NCBI GenBank assembly: GCA_026936335.1
Contig: JAPMXV010000002.1
Span: 124,001-188,000 of the forward strand
DNA from: Mantamonas sphyraenae
Lineage: Eukaryota > CRuMs > Mantamonadidae
Reading direction: 5' to 3'
Length of the DNA stretch: 64,000 bases
Shown: positions 52,942 through 64,000 of the stretch, piece after piece
Layout of the letters: the number at the start of each line of letters is the position of its first letter
How positions within the stretch are numbered: position 1 is the stretch's first letter
Position numbers and translations under genes: made by a program
The notes under the pieces: model-generated
Told to the model about the DNA's origin: nothing
Databases searched by the model: none
The model's input: only the letters and a program-made list of their open reading frames with translations

Positions 52942-55776
52942 ATGTCCACCCTCTCCTCTGGGAAACAACCCCACGATGATGATGAAGATGTCTCCTGGGA
53001 CCCGTTCAACGCCTCGGACACCGACGACCACGCACTGTCCATCCTCACCGACTTTGTCAGCGTTGATCCGTCCTTTCTTCTCCAGAACCTCCCTCAGCCC
53101 GACCTCTCCGACGACGACGACGAACTGGAACTCCCACCACCCTACCACAATCTCCTCGGACGCTTCCACACCCTTTGGATCAGGCTTCGCTCCATGCATC
53201 GCAACTGCCAGCCTATGCGGGCCTCGAAAACAACCAGTGCCTCCATCCTCAATCTTGTTCGCGAGACGTGTGCACGCAATCACCGCCCAACTCTTCCCAC
53301 ATTCCTCCTCAACGCCTGGTCCTCCTTGCTTCTCTCCTATCACCACGCTGTGATGCCTCTGGACAGCGTTGGCTTGGCCATGCAAGCCTTTTGCCGAGCA
53401 CGGGCAATCCTCATCGCAAAACCGCTCCCGCAGGACTCCTTCTTGTTCAAGAGTGCAGCCTCCCTCACCATTCTCATTGCCCACAACCTTCTCAGTCGCC
53501 CAATTTTTCACGACATGGACGAGTGCAATGACTGGCTCACGCAAAGTGTCGTCAACGCTTTCCCCACCGTGCACCCCTCCCACTCGCTCCCTACCCTCAT
53601 GGATCGCCAGCTCAACATGCGCCTCTACACTTTCTTCGCAGAGGCTGTCGGCTCTCTGTCAGGACCCGCCCTCGAACAGTGCGTCGACTTCCACTGCTAC
53701 CTCCACGACCACGCCATCCGCCCGGACGACCCAGCCCACCACCTCGACGCTCTCAAGGCCCAGGCTTTCCTCCTCCGCAGTCTTGATGTGAGGAAAGACG
53801 AGTGTCCCCTGTCTCCCGAGCGCTGCGTCGCCCTCCTGAACGCAGAGACGCGCGCAATGGCCACAACCTCTGAAATGCCCTCGCACAAATATCTTCATGG
53901 ACCTGCTCTGGCCACTGCTTCCATCATCCTGCGTATCAGTGCGATGTGCTACTGCAACAGGGTCGATTCAGGCGCATTGTCCCAAGTCATTTCGTCCCTG
54001 AACCACGCCACCGCCTCCCATCCCACTTCTGTGCCCGACTTCCTCCTCGACATCCTGCACTTGCGCGTCGAAGATTCTGGGGTCGAGACAGTGGAAGAGC
54101 ACTACGCCTTTCTGCGCATGCAGGACACCGTATGGCGATTCTACTACTATTGGACGATGTGTTCCGTGGTGCATGATCCCCTCCACCCCGATGTTCTCTC
54201 TCTTCTGCGCGACTGGCTTCACCGCATGCACACCCACAAGGGCGTTGTCGACCTGCTCTTTCCCGCAAACGCTCTCCTGCAGGCCCTGTTTTCCCTCGAT
54301 GCCCACCTGTGGACCGAGAACACACTCCTTGAAATCATCCGGCTCATTGAAGTCTTCATCCAACCCTATCCCGACACGTACATGGAAGTGTTGCGAGACC
54401 TTCTCCGCTTTCTAGGGGACATCGTGGACGATGACGACGATCCCCGTTCGTCGTTTGTCCTCGCACGCACCATTGCCAGCTATGAGGTGGAGCTCGCATG
54501 TACACACATTGCAGCCGAAATCCAACGTGACCAATCCAATACTCTGTCCTCCGACGTGATTGATCTCCTCCAATCCGCCTGGGATCGCCTCAGCCTCATC
54601 CTCCACATCGACGCAGACCACCAAAGCAGCACGTTGATCCACGATCACGAAGCCCCACCTTTTGCAGAGTCCCACAGGGTGATTGCCCATGCCCTCACCG
54701 CGTTCATCACCCTTCCCAATCCAAAGCTGGACGCTGCCGCTGACCAACTCCGTGACTTGATTCGTCACTACATTCAGCAGCCCCAGATCGACCACGTCAA
54801 TCTCCACGCCACGCTCCGCCACATCTACACCTCTATTGTCAGTTTATCCAACGATGGAGACACCCATGAGGCACAGAAATGCCTTCTGGAACACGCACCC
54901 TTTCTGTTTGACTCGCAGGAAGAACATCTCATCGCCGCCTTTGTTGCAAACTCTCCCGACGTGCCCCAGGCCGCACAGACGCGCACCATGTGGATTCGTT
55001 GCGTCCTATTCCGACTCGTTTACCACTTGCGTGAGGGAAACTGGGCCGAGCTGCAGCAAACGGCCGCGTGCATCATCAACGTCCACGCACATGCTGCACG
55101 CCAGCGCCAGGTCCCCACCGACTGCCTCTACGACCTTTCTCAGTCCCAAATCAACGAACTTGTCCCATTCTTGGAACAAGACGGCTCTGTGTACGCGTGG
55201 GAGGGCAAACTTCAAACCCTGATCTGCTCCAGCTCCCCTGAGCAGCGGGTCCACATTTTCTCGGCCCTCCACGCCGCCCTCGTTGCCACAAACCTCATCG
55301 CTTTGGACACGTCCGAGCAACAACACGTGAATCATGGCGTCCACTTTACACGCGTCGGCACCGCCATCATCTTCCTTGCCTGGCTCGCACAAAGTCTCGA
55401 CGAACTCGACAACGACCACGACGCCGTGCACATCCTCCCACACCACGTCGACGTCTTTCTCTACGACATCTTTCGCGCGCGCATCCACAGCCGCCCCTTG
55501 CAGTCGCTCATCCAGGCCATCAATGACAGTTGTCTAACCCTCGAGGTCGAGGGTTCTGCCATCGGCTTTGTCCTGATCACCAAACTCACTTGGCTCTGTG
55601 CCGTCATTCCTGGTCGCATCACCATCGATCCCGAACTCCTCTTCATCCCAGAATTCACCATTGTCCCCGACAGGGAAGAGCAGGCCCAGCGAGAGAGGCA
55701 CGAACACTCCCTCGCCTCGGGATACCAGCTATGGCCAACTTGCATGCGCCCTTGTGCCCCAATTTTTCACTTCTGA
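52942..55776 (+). CDS. Large helical protein, N-terminal part
   Basis: 944 residues from the ATG at 52942 (MSTLSSGKQPHDDDEDVSWDPF); an in-frame ATG at 52861 is the alternative. After an acidic N-terminus the sequence is continuous alpha-helix rich in Leu, His and Asp, without signal peptide or membrane segment, resembling an alpha-solenoid. No family is recognised. The frame ends in TGA at 55774-55776, and the next frame (+1) is open from before 55598, so the two overlapping frames probably form one ~1,430-residue protein. A 61-bp intron (GTGCCC...GCAG, 55754-55814) would also join them in phase, but its donor lacks the G at +5 seen in other introns here. Confidence 0.75.
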   Translation: MSTLSSGKQPHDDDEDVSWDPFNASDTDDHALSILTDFVSVDPSFLLQNLPQPDLSDDDDELELPPPYHNLLGRFHTLWIRLRSMHRNCQPMRASKTTSASILNLVRETCARNHRPTLPTFLLNAWSSLLLSYHHAVMPLDSVGLAMQAFCRARAILIAKPLPQDSFLFKSAASLTILIAHNLLSRPIFHDMDECNDWLTQSVVNAFPTVHPSHSLPTLMDRQLNMRLYTFFAEAVGSLSGPALEQCVDFHCYLHDHAIRPDDPAHHLDALKAQAFLLRSLDVRKDECPLSPERCVALLNAETRAMATTSEMPSHKYLHGPALATASIILRISAMCYCNRVDSGALSQVISSLNHATASHPTSVPDFLLDILHLRVEDSGVETVEEHYAFLRMQDTVWRFYYYWTMCSVVHDPLHPDVLSLLRDWLHRMHTHKGVVDLLFPANALLQALFSLDAHLWTENTLLEIIRLIEVFIQPYPDTYMEVLRDLLRFLGDIVDDDDDPRSSFVLARTIASYEVELACTHIAAEIQRDQSNTLSSDVIDLLQSAWDRLSLILHIDADHQSSTLIHDHEAPPFAESHRVIAHALTAFITLPNPKLDAAADQLRDLIRHYIQQPQIDHVNLHATLRHIYTSIVSLSNDGDTHEAQKCLLEHAPFLFDSQEEHLIAAFVANSPDVPQAAQTRTMWIRCVLFRLVYHLREGNWAELQQTAACIINVHAHAARQRQVPTDCLYDLSQSQINELVPFLEQDGSVYAWEGKLQTLICSSSPEQRVHIFSALHAALVATNLIALDTSEQQHVNHGVHFTRVGTAIIFLAWLAQSLDELDNDHDAVHILPHHVDVFLYDIFRARIHSRPLQSLIQAINDSCLTLEVEGSAIGFVLITKLTWLCAVIPGRITIDPELLFIPEFTIVPDREEQAQRERHEHSLASGYQLWPTCMRPCAPIFHF

Positions 55777-55792
55777 CACTCCATCCCTCACT

Positions 55793-57139
55793 ATGCCCAT
55801 GTACGCGTGTGCAGCAAACCTGTACACAGCTGCATGCGCAAGCACGGGCGGCTTATACGAGTCCCAAGCACGCCAGTACCTTGCTCAGGGTGTTCAAATG
55901 CTCCACTCTTTACTCCACAGTGAGCTTTACCGCGTCCGACCCACCTGTATCATCGACATCATTGATCTGACCGACCTTGCCATCCGTGTCCTCATCCAAG
56001 AGTCCCTCACAAAGCGCTTGCCCATGCTCTCCGACGCCCTCGTGAAACTCAACGCCTTCCGCTGCAATTCAACGCTCGATCCTCATGCCCTGGCCATCAC
56101 CATGGTGAAAGAAGCCACAAACACCGTCGACGAGAAGAGGATCCAAGTCGATGCAACCCTGCTTCAGCTCGCGCCGGCGGAGTACGTCTACGCCGTCTGG
56201 TCTGACATGCGCTCCATCCTCAATGAGTGGGGCGACAGCTACACTGCTGCGCTTGCCCTGTTCCACAGCCAGCAGTTTGACCAGGCTCTGGAGCTCTCCT
56301 CCAGCACCATCCGCGAGATCCAAGCTTACGTCGAGGACCCAATGGCCACAAAGCACCATGGCAACGAGGACTACTACGAGATCTTTTGGCCCACCGTCAC
56401 ACAGAACATCCTCCCCGTGTTCATTCAACTGGTTTGCCGGTGTCTGCGATCTCTCCAGCGCTACGAAGACGTCTTCGATCGCTTAACAGCCTTCCGCCAC
56501 TATGCTCAAGAGCAAGAGTTGCCACTCATCGGCGACGTCGCCTTGTACGAGCTCGCCGTCACCTATCGTTCGGTATGGCGGCTGGACGAAGCAGAAAGCA
56601 GCTTCCAGGATCTCATCGTCCGCTTGGGGAAGCCTGACGACGACGAGTACGCCAAGCTGTGCCTCGAAGTCCTCTCTTTGTCTGTCATCGATCTCAAGCT
56701 CAAGATCAACGAAATCGGAACAGAACGAAGACGCGTGGCGGACCGAGATCGAAACCCACGCATGGCTGCCAAGTTTCTCTCCCGCATGCGCCTCCTGGAT
56801 TGGAGGCCCGACACGCACTATCGCTGGCCAAAGCCCGTGCGAGACGTCATTTTCACAGTTCTTGCCATGCACAGCCGCGACGAAATCGTCCACGACCAGC
56901 CCTTCCAATGGCAATTGCTTCCCGAGGAGATCCTCCACCGCATCTTTGCATGGACTGGCATCTATCTCTACGACTGGCAACCCGACCACATCTCCCTCCG
57001 CGTGGACACAGATTCCAGCAACGATCGTGGTGACGAGACGGCGCACGTGTCCCCCGTTGTTGACAAGGCTTCAAGAACGGAACTCAGCGGTCGGCGCATG
57101 GTGCGACGAAGACGCAAGAAAGACAGAGCGAGAGGATGA
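55793..57139 (+). CDS. Large helical protein, C-terminal part (or separate gene)
   Basis: The first convincing start in this frame is MPMYACAANLYTAACAS at 55793; the open frame extends back to 55598, overlapping the upstream frame by ~180 bp. The sequence is helical with TPR-like hairpins (VWRLDEAESSFQDLIVRLG). It ends with WPKPVRDVIFTVLAMHSRD, then a hydrophobic LLPEEILHRIFAW motif (about 56915-56955) that resembles an F-box-like helix, and a basic tail RRRRKKDRARG. If it is its own gene it starts 16 bp after the previous stop. I favour one frame-broken gene. Its function is unknown. It is convergent with the Ig-repeat receptor, 40 bp between stops. Confidence 0.7.
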   Translation: MPMYACAANLYTAACASTGGLYESQARQYLAQGVQMLHSLLHSELYRVRPTCIIDIIDLTDLAIRVLIQESLTKRLPMLSDALVKLNAFRCNSTLDPHALAITMVKEATNTVDEKRIQVDATLLQLAPAEYVYAVWSDMRSILNEWGDSYTAALALFHSQQFDQALELSSSTIREIQAYVEDPMATKHHGNEDYYEIFWPTVTQNILPVFIQLVCRCLRSLQRYEDVFDRLTAFRHYAQEQELPLIGDVALYELAVTYRSVWRLDEAESSFQDLIVRLGKPDDDEYAKLCLEVLSLSVIDLKLKINEIGTERRRVADRDRNPRMAAKFLSRMRLLDWRPDTHYRWPKPVRDVIFTVLAMHSRDEIVHDQPFQWQLLPEEILHRIFAWTGIYLYDWQPDHISLRVDTDSSNDRGDETAHVSPVVDKASRTELSGRRMVRRRRKKDRARG

Positions 57140-57179
57140 TTCGATCGCAGGAGGACTCCATTCACATGCTCACCACCGC

Positions 57180-60100
57180 TCACTCCAGCTCCAGCTCGTC
57201 CAGCAGCGCCTTCTTCTTGTTTCTCCGCTCCTTCCTGCGAGCTCGCTTTTCGTCCTTGATGCGATCCAGCTCGGCCTGCTTCTTGGCCTCCTGCTCGCGC
57301 TGTTCCTCCTCCCGTTGCTCTTCGATCACGCTGTCAAATGTACTTTCCTCGTCCACATGTTCGTCCACCTGTGCACGCAACCAGCCTCCCACCACCGTGT
57401 CAAACATGCTTGTCTCGATGTCGCCGCTGTTTGCATCCATCACAACCTTGGTCAGCAAACCGTAGTCTGCCTCCTCCAGGTATGCGTCTTCGTCGTCGTC
57501 CATGTACTTCTCCACCACGTCCATCGCCAGATCCACCTGTTCCTCCGAGCCCTCGGGCTCGTTGCGGAATTGCTTCACTTCTTGCAACACGTCGTACTCC
57601 CGCATCATGCCCTGGTCCAGGAGAGCACATTCCACCAGCTCTTGCACCTCCTTGTCCGTAAACACAAGCTCCGCATCCTTCCACTTGTGCAGCATCCACG
57701 CCTTGCCGCTGTCAAAGTCTTCTCGTGTGCGCGACTCCAACTCCACGTCCTTGCCCATCCTCTCCATCAGCACCTTCATGTTCACCGTTCCCGCGCGTGC
57801 TCGCAGACGCATCGCGGTTTCCATGTCTGTCTCCTCTGCTCCTGAGTGGTCGTCCGTGCTCGTCGATCGCGGCGTGCTCAAGCTCGATTCCAACCCAACC
57901 ACCTCGGCCTTGGGAGGCGTGCGCTTCACACCTCCGCCCGCACCGCCTGCCGCACCGCCTGCAAACGCGAGTCCGGACGCCACGTCCATGGCCTCGTCCT
58001 GGCCGTCCTTCAGCTGCACCTTGCGTGTGCCGCTGCCGCCGTAGATGGCCAGCAGCGTGCGCTTCATGTCACCCATGTGCTTGTTGCGTTGCGCAATCAG
58101 CAGCACCTGACGCACAATGTACACGATAAACACGGACACCACCACGGCGTTCAAAATGATCAGCAGCACACTCAGAGACGTCGACGTAAAGTCGTCGATC
58201 TCCCGGCTGTAGAACAGAATCCCCGTGAGCAGCGTTACGCATGTCGTCGCGAGCGACAAACTCTCCAGATTGGTGCTGCTCGGGTTGGCAAACGGACGTG
58301 CGTACACGTGCAGCACAAACGCTCCCAGCACCATCCACAAGCCACTGTAAAGCTGCGTCAGCGGTCGTTCGCTGAAAAACGTCAGCAATGCAACCACTGC
58401 CAGCTTGCGCACCATAATCACAAGTTCCCAGAAGAAGCGCTTGCGTTGGTAGCCGTCGTACAGGAAGCGGTAGCGCGCAACCACCGTCAGGTCGTCCAGG
58501 CGGTTGCGGTTGCGGTACAGAATCGAAAAGCCCGCCACCAGCACGCCACAGCAGTACACAATCAGCATGAAGTAGCCAAAGGTGTTGACATAGTACAGAT
58601 GCTCCGACGTGTAGCACTCCACCGTCATGTCCTCCTGTAGGTATGTGCCTCCGCCGCTGAATGACTTGCAGTTGAACAACTGGAACATCACCTTGGACAC
58701 AATCGGATGTGCAAGAAAAAGAGTCACCAACAGCGTCAGGATGTACAGGTTCGTCATCTTCAGACGCCACTGAGCCTCGTGCGAGCGTTCGCCGCGGTCT
58801 CGGTTCATGTCTTCGATCGACCACTGCACGCGCACGTGCTCCGCAGGCGTCAGCATGTCCAGCGTGAAGCCACCCATGTTGCCTGCACGTCGCTGCAGAC
58901 GCAGCTTCTCCTTGGCCTCCCTCTTCTCCTGCCTGTTCATCTTCTTCAGGGCTTCCCTCTGCTCGCGCATCTTCTTTGCCAGAATGTCTTTCAGCAGCTT
59001 GCTGAGCACCACCTCCCGTTCCGCCTCGATTTGTTTCTCTGTGCGCGCCGCAATGTACACGCCAAACACAGGGAGCAGCAAACCGGCCACAATGTACGTG
59101 AGCAGGTACAGCACAAACGGCACCGAGATCAGAAGCGCCGGCAGAATCATGTACGCGTTGTAGCGGTCGAAAAAGTTGAGCCCCATTGCACAGTCCACCG
59201 GGTGGAGGTTCAGCGAGAACAACGAGAGCGATGCAACCGAAAAGTAGTTGGTTGTGCTCGACTCCCACTGTAGACGGAACTCGCCGATGAACGCAATCAC
59301 TTGCAGATAGTTCAGCAAGATCTTGATGACAATCGACGTCTCACTCTTTTCACCCGTAGCGGTGCGCACAAGGAAGACCAGCATAAAGACAAGGCCGCCT
59401 GCAATCACGCCCACCAGCGTCCAGTTCTCCTGTTCATCGCCGCAGATCAGACACTGCGTGCCAAACTTGCCGTATCCGGGTGCACACACGCTGCACAGCG
59501 GACCCGTGTAGCCAATGCTGCACGTGGAGTTGGGTCCTCCCAGGCATGCCTCTTCACGCGGGCACGGATACATCGTCGACTCGCGGTTGTTGAAGCGGAA
59601 GAACCCGGGCAGCGGACGGATTTCCGAGCCTTGGTTGCACAATCCTCCCTCTGTGCAGCGGCGACACGTCTTGTTCTCGCGATCATTGAAGAAACCCTCC
59701 AGGCACACGCATGCGTCGGCGCTTGTCGACGCCTCCAGATTCACAGTGTCCATAAAGGCAGGGCACTTTTCACACTCCACCTGGCCCTCCTTGTTTTGGT
59801 ACGCGCCGTTTGGACAGGGTGTGCATGGCAAATCGGGCGTGGCCGAAAAGTACCCGGCCTGACACAGGCATACGTAGCCACCGGGGCCGGGCGACTTGAA
59901 CTCGGGACACGATTCCATGGTGATGCCTCCAGGCAGCGACACACGCTGTTGTGGAAGGCCAGTCATACCCAAGCCCGTCAGTTCGACCAGCAGGCTGTAT
60001 GTCTTGCCGTACTCGCCCTCCACACGCATGCTGGTGTAGTTGCTGAGGCCGTTCTCCACACGCTCGATGGAGTCGCTAAGGACACGCACAGCCGGCGAGG

Positions 60101-63100
60101 TGGTGATTGTCGTAAAGATGGAACCGTGGCGCGTTGCCCGGTTGCCCATGTCATCGACCACCTCGAGGACAAACTGTGTGGCCAGCGGCACCGTACGTTG
60201 CGAGATGCTCGATGCGTTGCGCAGCACGCGTACTGTGTATGGCGGCCCACTGATGAGACGCACGCGCATGCACACGCCCACCACGTCGAGCGAACACATG
60301 CACAACGCATAGTCGCCGGTGACCGCGGGCAAACGCACGCCCTGGAAGTTGCCCACGCCGTCTGCGAACCACGACATCCATGTGCTGCTATCCGCCAGCT
60401 CCGTACCATTGGCAAAGATCTGTGACGTGCAGCCACGGTTTGTGTTCACAGGCACGGGTGCACCTGCGCTCGGCAGCCGCGTCAACGAGCTCAGCAGCAT
60501 CACACGCGGATCCTTGTTCAACACCTGGTTGCCTCCGCTGTCCACCGTGTACACTTGGATGTCCGGAACCTGCGCGTAGCCCAGCATGTTGCCTGTGTAC
60601 ACTGCCTCCAGCGTGGTGTTGGGCGTCACCAACCGGTTGGGATCACCCGGGATGATGCGCACTGGCAGCGTGGCCGTCTGCAGCGCATTGGTGCGGAACT
60701 CGATGATGTGCACGCCAGCACGTGGAAACACCACGCGAATGTCCGGTACCGTCGCCGCACCTTGCGATGACACGACCACGGTCGCCGTCAGCTCCGCCGT
60801 GCTCACACTCTGCTCCTGCGCATTCAACCCGCCAGGCGACACGCCCATGCGAGTCACAATCTGACGCGGAATCGTGTCGCGGAAGCTGACAAAGTTGTCG
60901 CCAGCGTCGTTCACGTGCACCGTCACGGGTTCAATCACCACCGACAGCGAGCATGACTTGATCAGCGCGTACGTCGGCGACGCTACCACAAGCTTCGACG
61001 GCGCACCCACGAGCACCTCCAGCTGCACACTTGTGCTCAGCAAGCCCGATGCACTCAGAGACAGCGTGTACACCGCCGCCTTTGGACCGCTCATGATCAG
61101 GGCGTCGTATACACTGGTGCCATTGACAAGATTGGCTGCCTGGCCGTTCAGTCCACTGCCCGTGCTAGGAGATACCTGCAGCTGCAACGCACGCGTCGCA
61201 ACGTCGGTTTCCCCAACCGCGTTATCGCCTGCGTCGTACCCAGTCACCAGGATGGACGGCACCGACGTCGAAGCAAGGCTGCTCACCTTGGTGGTGGCAA
61301 TCGTGGCACCCAGCTTGTACACAGGCCCACGCACCACCGTCACGTTGATGTGTGCCGTGACCAAGCCTGCCGACGCCACCTGAAGCACATACGTGCCCAC
61401 GCGTGGCGTCTTGAGCTGTACAGCGTCCAAGTGCACCACGCCGTGTTGTCAAAGGCGTACGACAACGAGCCAACGGCCATGCCGGGGTGCTGGAGAACCG
61501 ACACGGTGGCATTGGCTGTGACCTGTGTCGTGTTGCCCATGCCAGCGTCCAACGCCTGCAGACGCATTGTGGGCACGTCTGTGGTCAGCCGCGAAGGCAG
61601 CGTCGACGCCACGCTCTGCAGCACGCGCATCGACACCGCGGGACCCGGGGTCACGGTAACAGACACACTGACACCCAACACACCGACACGGGTCACCTGC
61701 ACCACGTGCACACCCTGCGTGGGTGCCAACAAGCGCACAGCACTCAGAGTTGCCACACCGCTGCTCATCACCAGGTCATTGACATTGGTGGACAGGGTTG
61801 CCGTTGCACAGGATACAGACAGGGTCGCCTGGCCATCGGTTCCGGCTACAAAGTTGTCGCCAATGTCGTTGGCTCGCAAGCCGATGGCGTTGAGAAGCAC
61901 CGAGCTCGTGGACGGGTGTGTCTGCGAGCCAGCGGACGTGAGGAGCATACGGTACGGCACGCCAATTGTGATGCGCACCGTGGTGAGCACACTCGCCAAT
62001 CCGTCCACAGCAAAGCCCAGATCGTACAGCCCTGCGGTGGGGCGAGCCACGCTGAGGTTGCCAAAGACAGCAGTGCCGTTGCGCATGCTGGTCACAAGGT
62101 CGCCTGTGAGCAGTGTGTTGTTCACCACACGCACCGTGCGCACCGTCGTATCGGAGGCACCCACAAAGGTGGCACCTGCGTCCAAAGCGTGCACGCGGAT
62201 GGTGGCCAGCCGCACCTCGGCTGCACTGCGTTCCTCCTGTGCCGCCCCCGAGGCAATCACCAGCTGTGTAGGCGCACCCACGGTCATGCTCACGTTGATG
62301 CGCACACTCTCCAGCCCATCTGCACGGAACTCCACCGTGTACAGTCCCACCGGTGCTGCTTCCATCGCAAGGCCATCCATGTCCACCAGACCGTTCGTCA
62401 TGTTCTTTTCCAACGTACCACGCAGCACCGTCGTCACGTTGGCTGTGACCCCAGCACCTCCACCGCCTCCGCCTCCGCCGCCATCACCGCCGCCGCCACC
62501 AGGCAAGATTCCGCCTCCGTCCCCACCTGGCAACCCTCCATTATTGTCGTTGGTTCCGCCGCCTCCCGACGGCGTCGACGACGCGTTGGACGCCTCCACA
62601 ATCTGGACGGCGGTGATGAGGCGTACAGCAGCATCGGCTTCACCGAGCTGGTTGCCTCCGGGATCCAGGGCCACGAGGCGCACGGGGTCGAGCAAACGCA
62701 GCGCCGACGCGTTGTACGTAACCGTGACCGGCGTGAGCACAGTGAGTTGTGACGCACTGCCCACACGCACCGCAAAGTGAGTGTGGTCACCCAACAGGCC
62801 GGCCGCGGCAAAGGCCAAACGGTATGTGTCTGCACGCGGTCGTTGCAGCGCCAGTTGGTGCAGAACAGCGATTCCCGAAACCATGGACACGGTTTGCGTG
62901 CCCGTGAGCACCGAGGCAGTGCCGTTGACCGACACCGACACCTGCAGACCCACGCTGCTGCGTGTAGTGAGAGTGCCGCCTGCATCCTTGGCCAGCACCG
63001 TGACGTCGTTCAACGGCGTGCTGACATTCGACGGGTGTGGTCCACCCACGTAGGGCACCACACTGAGACTGTGAGCAGGCCCCACGGCCACGGTGGCTCC

Positions 63101-64000
63101 CAGGCTTGTGTTGCTCATGCCAGCCGTGCCAAACTCCAACACGTAGCTGCCGTTGCGTGCGGCGACAAAGGCCAGCGCCTCCCAACGCACCACGCCGAAA
63201 CGCATGGTTGCTTGACGCGTGCTGTTGCCCAACACGTCTTCCGGTGTGCAACGCACCTCCACCGTGCGGTTGGCGCTGTCAGTGTTGCCCACCAGCAATC
63301 CGCCGCTATCGTACGCCACCACTTCAATCAAGGGCAACGCATCGTACACCACCGAATCGCGCTGCAGCGTCGCCGTCGGCGTGCGCACCTCCAGTCGCAC
63401 CGGCGGCCCAATGCGAATGGCCACAGTCACGTTGGTCGCTGCCAATCCCGCGCTGGTCACATCCAACACGTACTCGCCTGCTCTCGGCGCCGCCAGGGTG
63501 ATGTGAAACTGGGCACGTGCTGCCCCTGCAGCCTTGGTCACCTCTGTTGCGCCACCCAGCAGCGGCGTATGTGTGGCGTTGCGCATGGCAATCGTCACAT
63601 TGCGTTGCAACGCAAGAGCCCCACCACCAGATTGGCCGCCGCGTCGCGCGACTGGATCTCCACCACAGGCACCTGCACGGATGCCACCGAGGGAAGAGGC
63701 CCCACATACGGCGTTACCGCCTGCAGCGAAACCGCAAAGCCCGGCTCCACAACAAACGCAATCGTCACCGGCACCATCGACGACGCCGTAAAGATCAGTG
63801 TGTACGTACCGTTGGCCGGCGAGGACACGTGCAGGCCGCTGATGCGAGCACGTCCTGCATCTAGTGTCACTGTGGTGGTGCCTTGCAGACTGAGCGAGGC
63901 GTTCAGGCTGGCTGCAGTCACTGCTTGGCCCGTCGCGCCGGGAACAAAGTTGCCGCTGACGTCGTAGGCAGCCACGTCCACGTCAGCAAGGGTCACTGAC
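57180..64000 (-). CDS. Giant Ig-like-repeat multi-pass receptor, N-terminus beyond window
   Basis: About 2,270 residues are visible, in three overlapping frames joined by one-base corrections at ~63619-63622 and ~61438-61446. The ectodomain has about 12 repeats of ~120 residues, each ending in a strand pair such as YVLDVTSAGLAATNVTV or YTLSLSASGLLSTSV followed by G-x-P/A; an Ig-like (filamin or Big-type) beta-sandwich is the likely fold. A Gly/Pro-rich run occurs at 62450-62570. A Cys-rich neck follows (TPCPNGAYQNKEGQVECEKC, ephrin-receptor/GCC2-GCC3 style; then GYTGPLCSVCAPGYG). Then come about eight membrane segments with a basic coiled cytoplasmic loop (~58870-59030) and FFWELVIMVRKL (~58410-58445), and a ~320-residue acidic cytoplasmic tail. 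Probable surface adhesion or sensing protein; the chassis is the same as in the LRR gene at 11576. Confidence 0.85.

Overview
This window is nuclear DNA from a unicellular eukaryote. It is GC-rich and densely packed. Introns are few and short (about 80-500 bp); the ones I could place all fit GTNNG...AG, and many end in a CA-rich ACACAG acceptor. Low-complexity runs (poly-Ser, Gln, Asp, Thr, His, Ala) interrupt many proteins. The genes include cytoplasmic dynein heavy chain, Nup85, the spliceosomal protein Syf1/XAB2, mitochondrial intermediate peptidase, mitoribosomal mS34, ribosomal eL41, STK19 and a Duo1-type DASH subunit. Cytoplasmic dynein argues against land plants and red algae. I cannot place the organism further.

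Layout, left to right. A 3' gene fragment (+) overlaps the mS34 start by ATGA. Two genes follow on the minus strand: a HAT/TPR protein (1729-4737) and a proline-rich coiled-coil protein with WH2-like motifs (4766-7765). The latter is divergent from MIPEP (7934-10192, +). Next are an unrecognised nuclear-looking protein (10722-11579, +) and an LRR multi-pass receptor (11576-16305, +), again overlapping by ATGA. On the minus strand follow Nup85, a roughly 4,740-residue dynein-1 heavy chain and Syf1. Syf1 is divergent, over only 49 bp, from a LARP4-like RNA-binding protein (+). From 39003 to 48820 (-) lies a roughly 3,100-residue secreted polycationic protein: signal peptide, acidic propeptide, Arg/Ala region, about 18 two-cysteine repeats, a KGR minisatellite and an antistasin-like domain. 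STK19 (+), Duo1 (-), a SANT/Myb protein (+), eL41 (+) and a long helical protein in two frames (+) follow. The right end (-) is a very large Ig-like-repeat receptor that runs off the window.

Two themes stand out. First, the LRR protein and the Ig-repeat protein share one membrane chassis: a Cys-rich neck, then a multi-pass region with an FFW-E-(x)n-RKL motif. They carry different ectodomains, so this looks like a modular receptor family. Second, several otherwise intact conserved genes need one-base frame corrections (Nup85, dynein, the Ig-repeat receptor twice, perhaps the LRR and helical proteins). These are most simply consensus indels of the assembly. The LRR case, however, also fits an exact 79-bp intron that removes one LRR unit. 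The most unusual single gene is the giant polycationic secreted protein.
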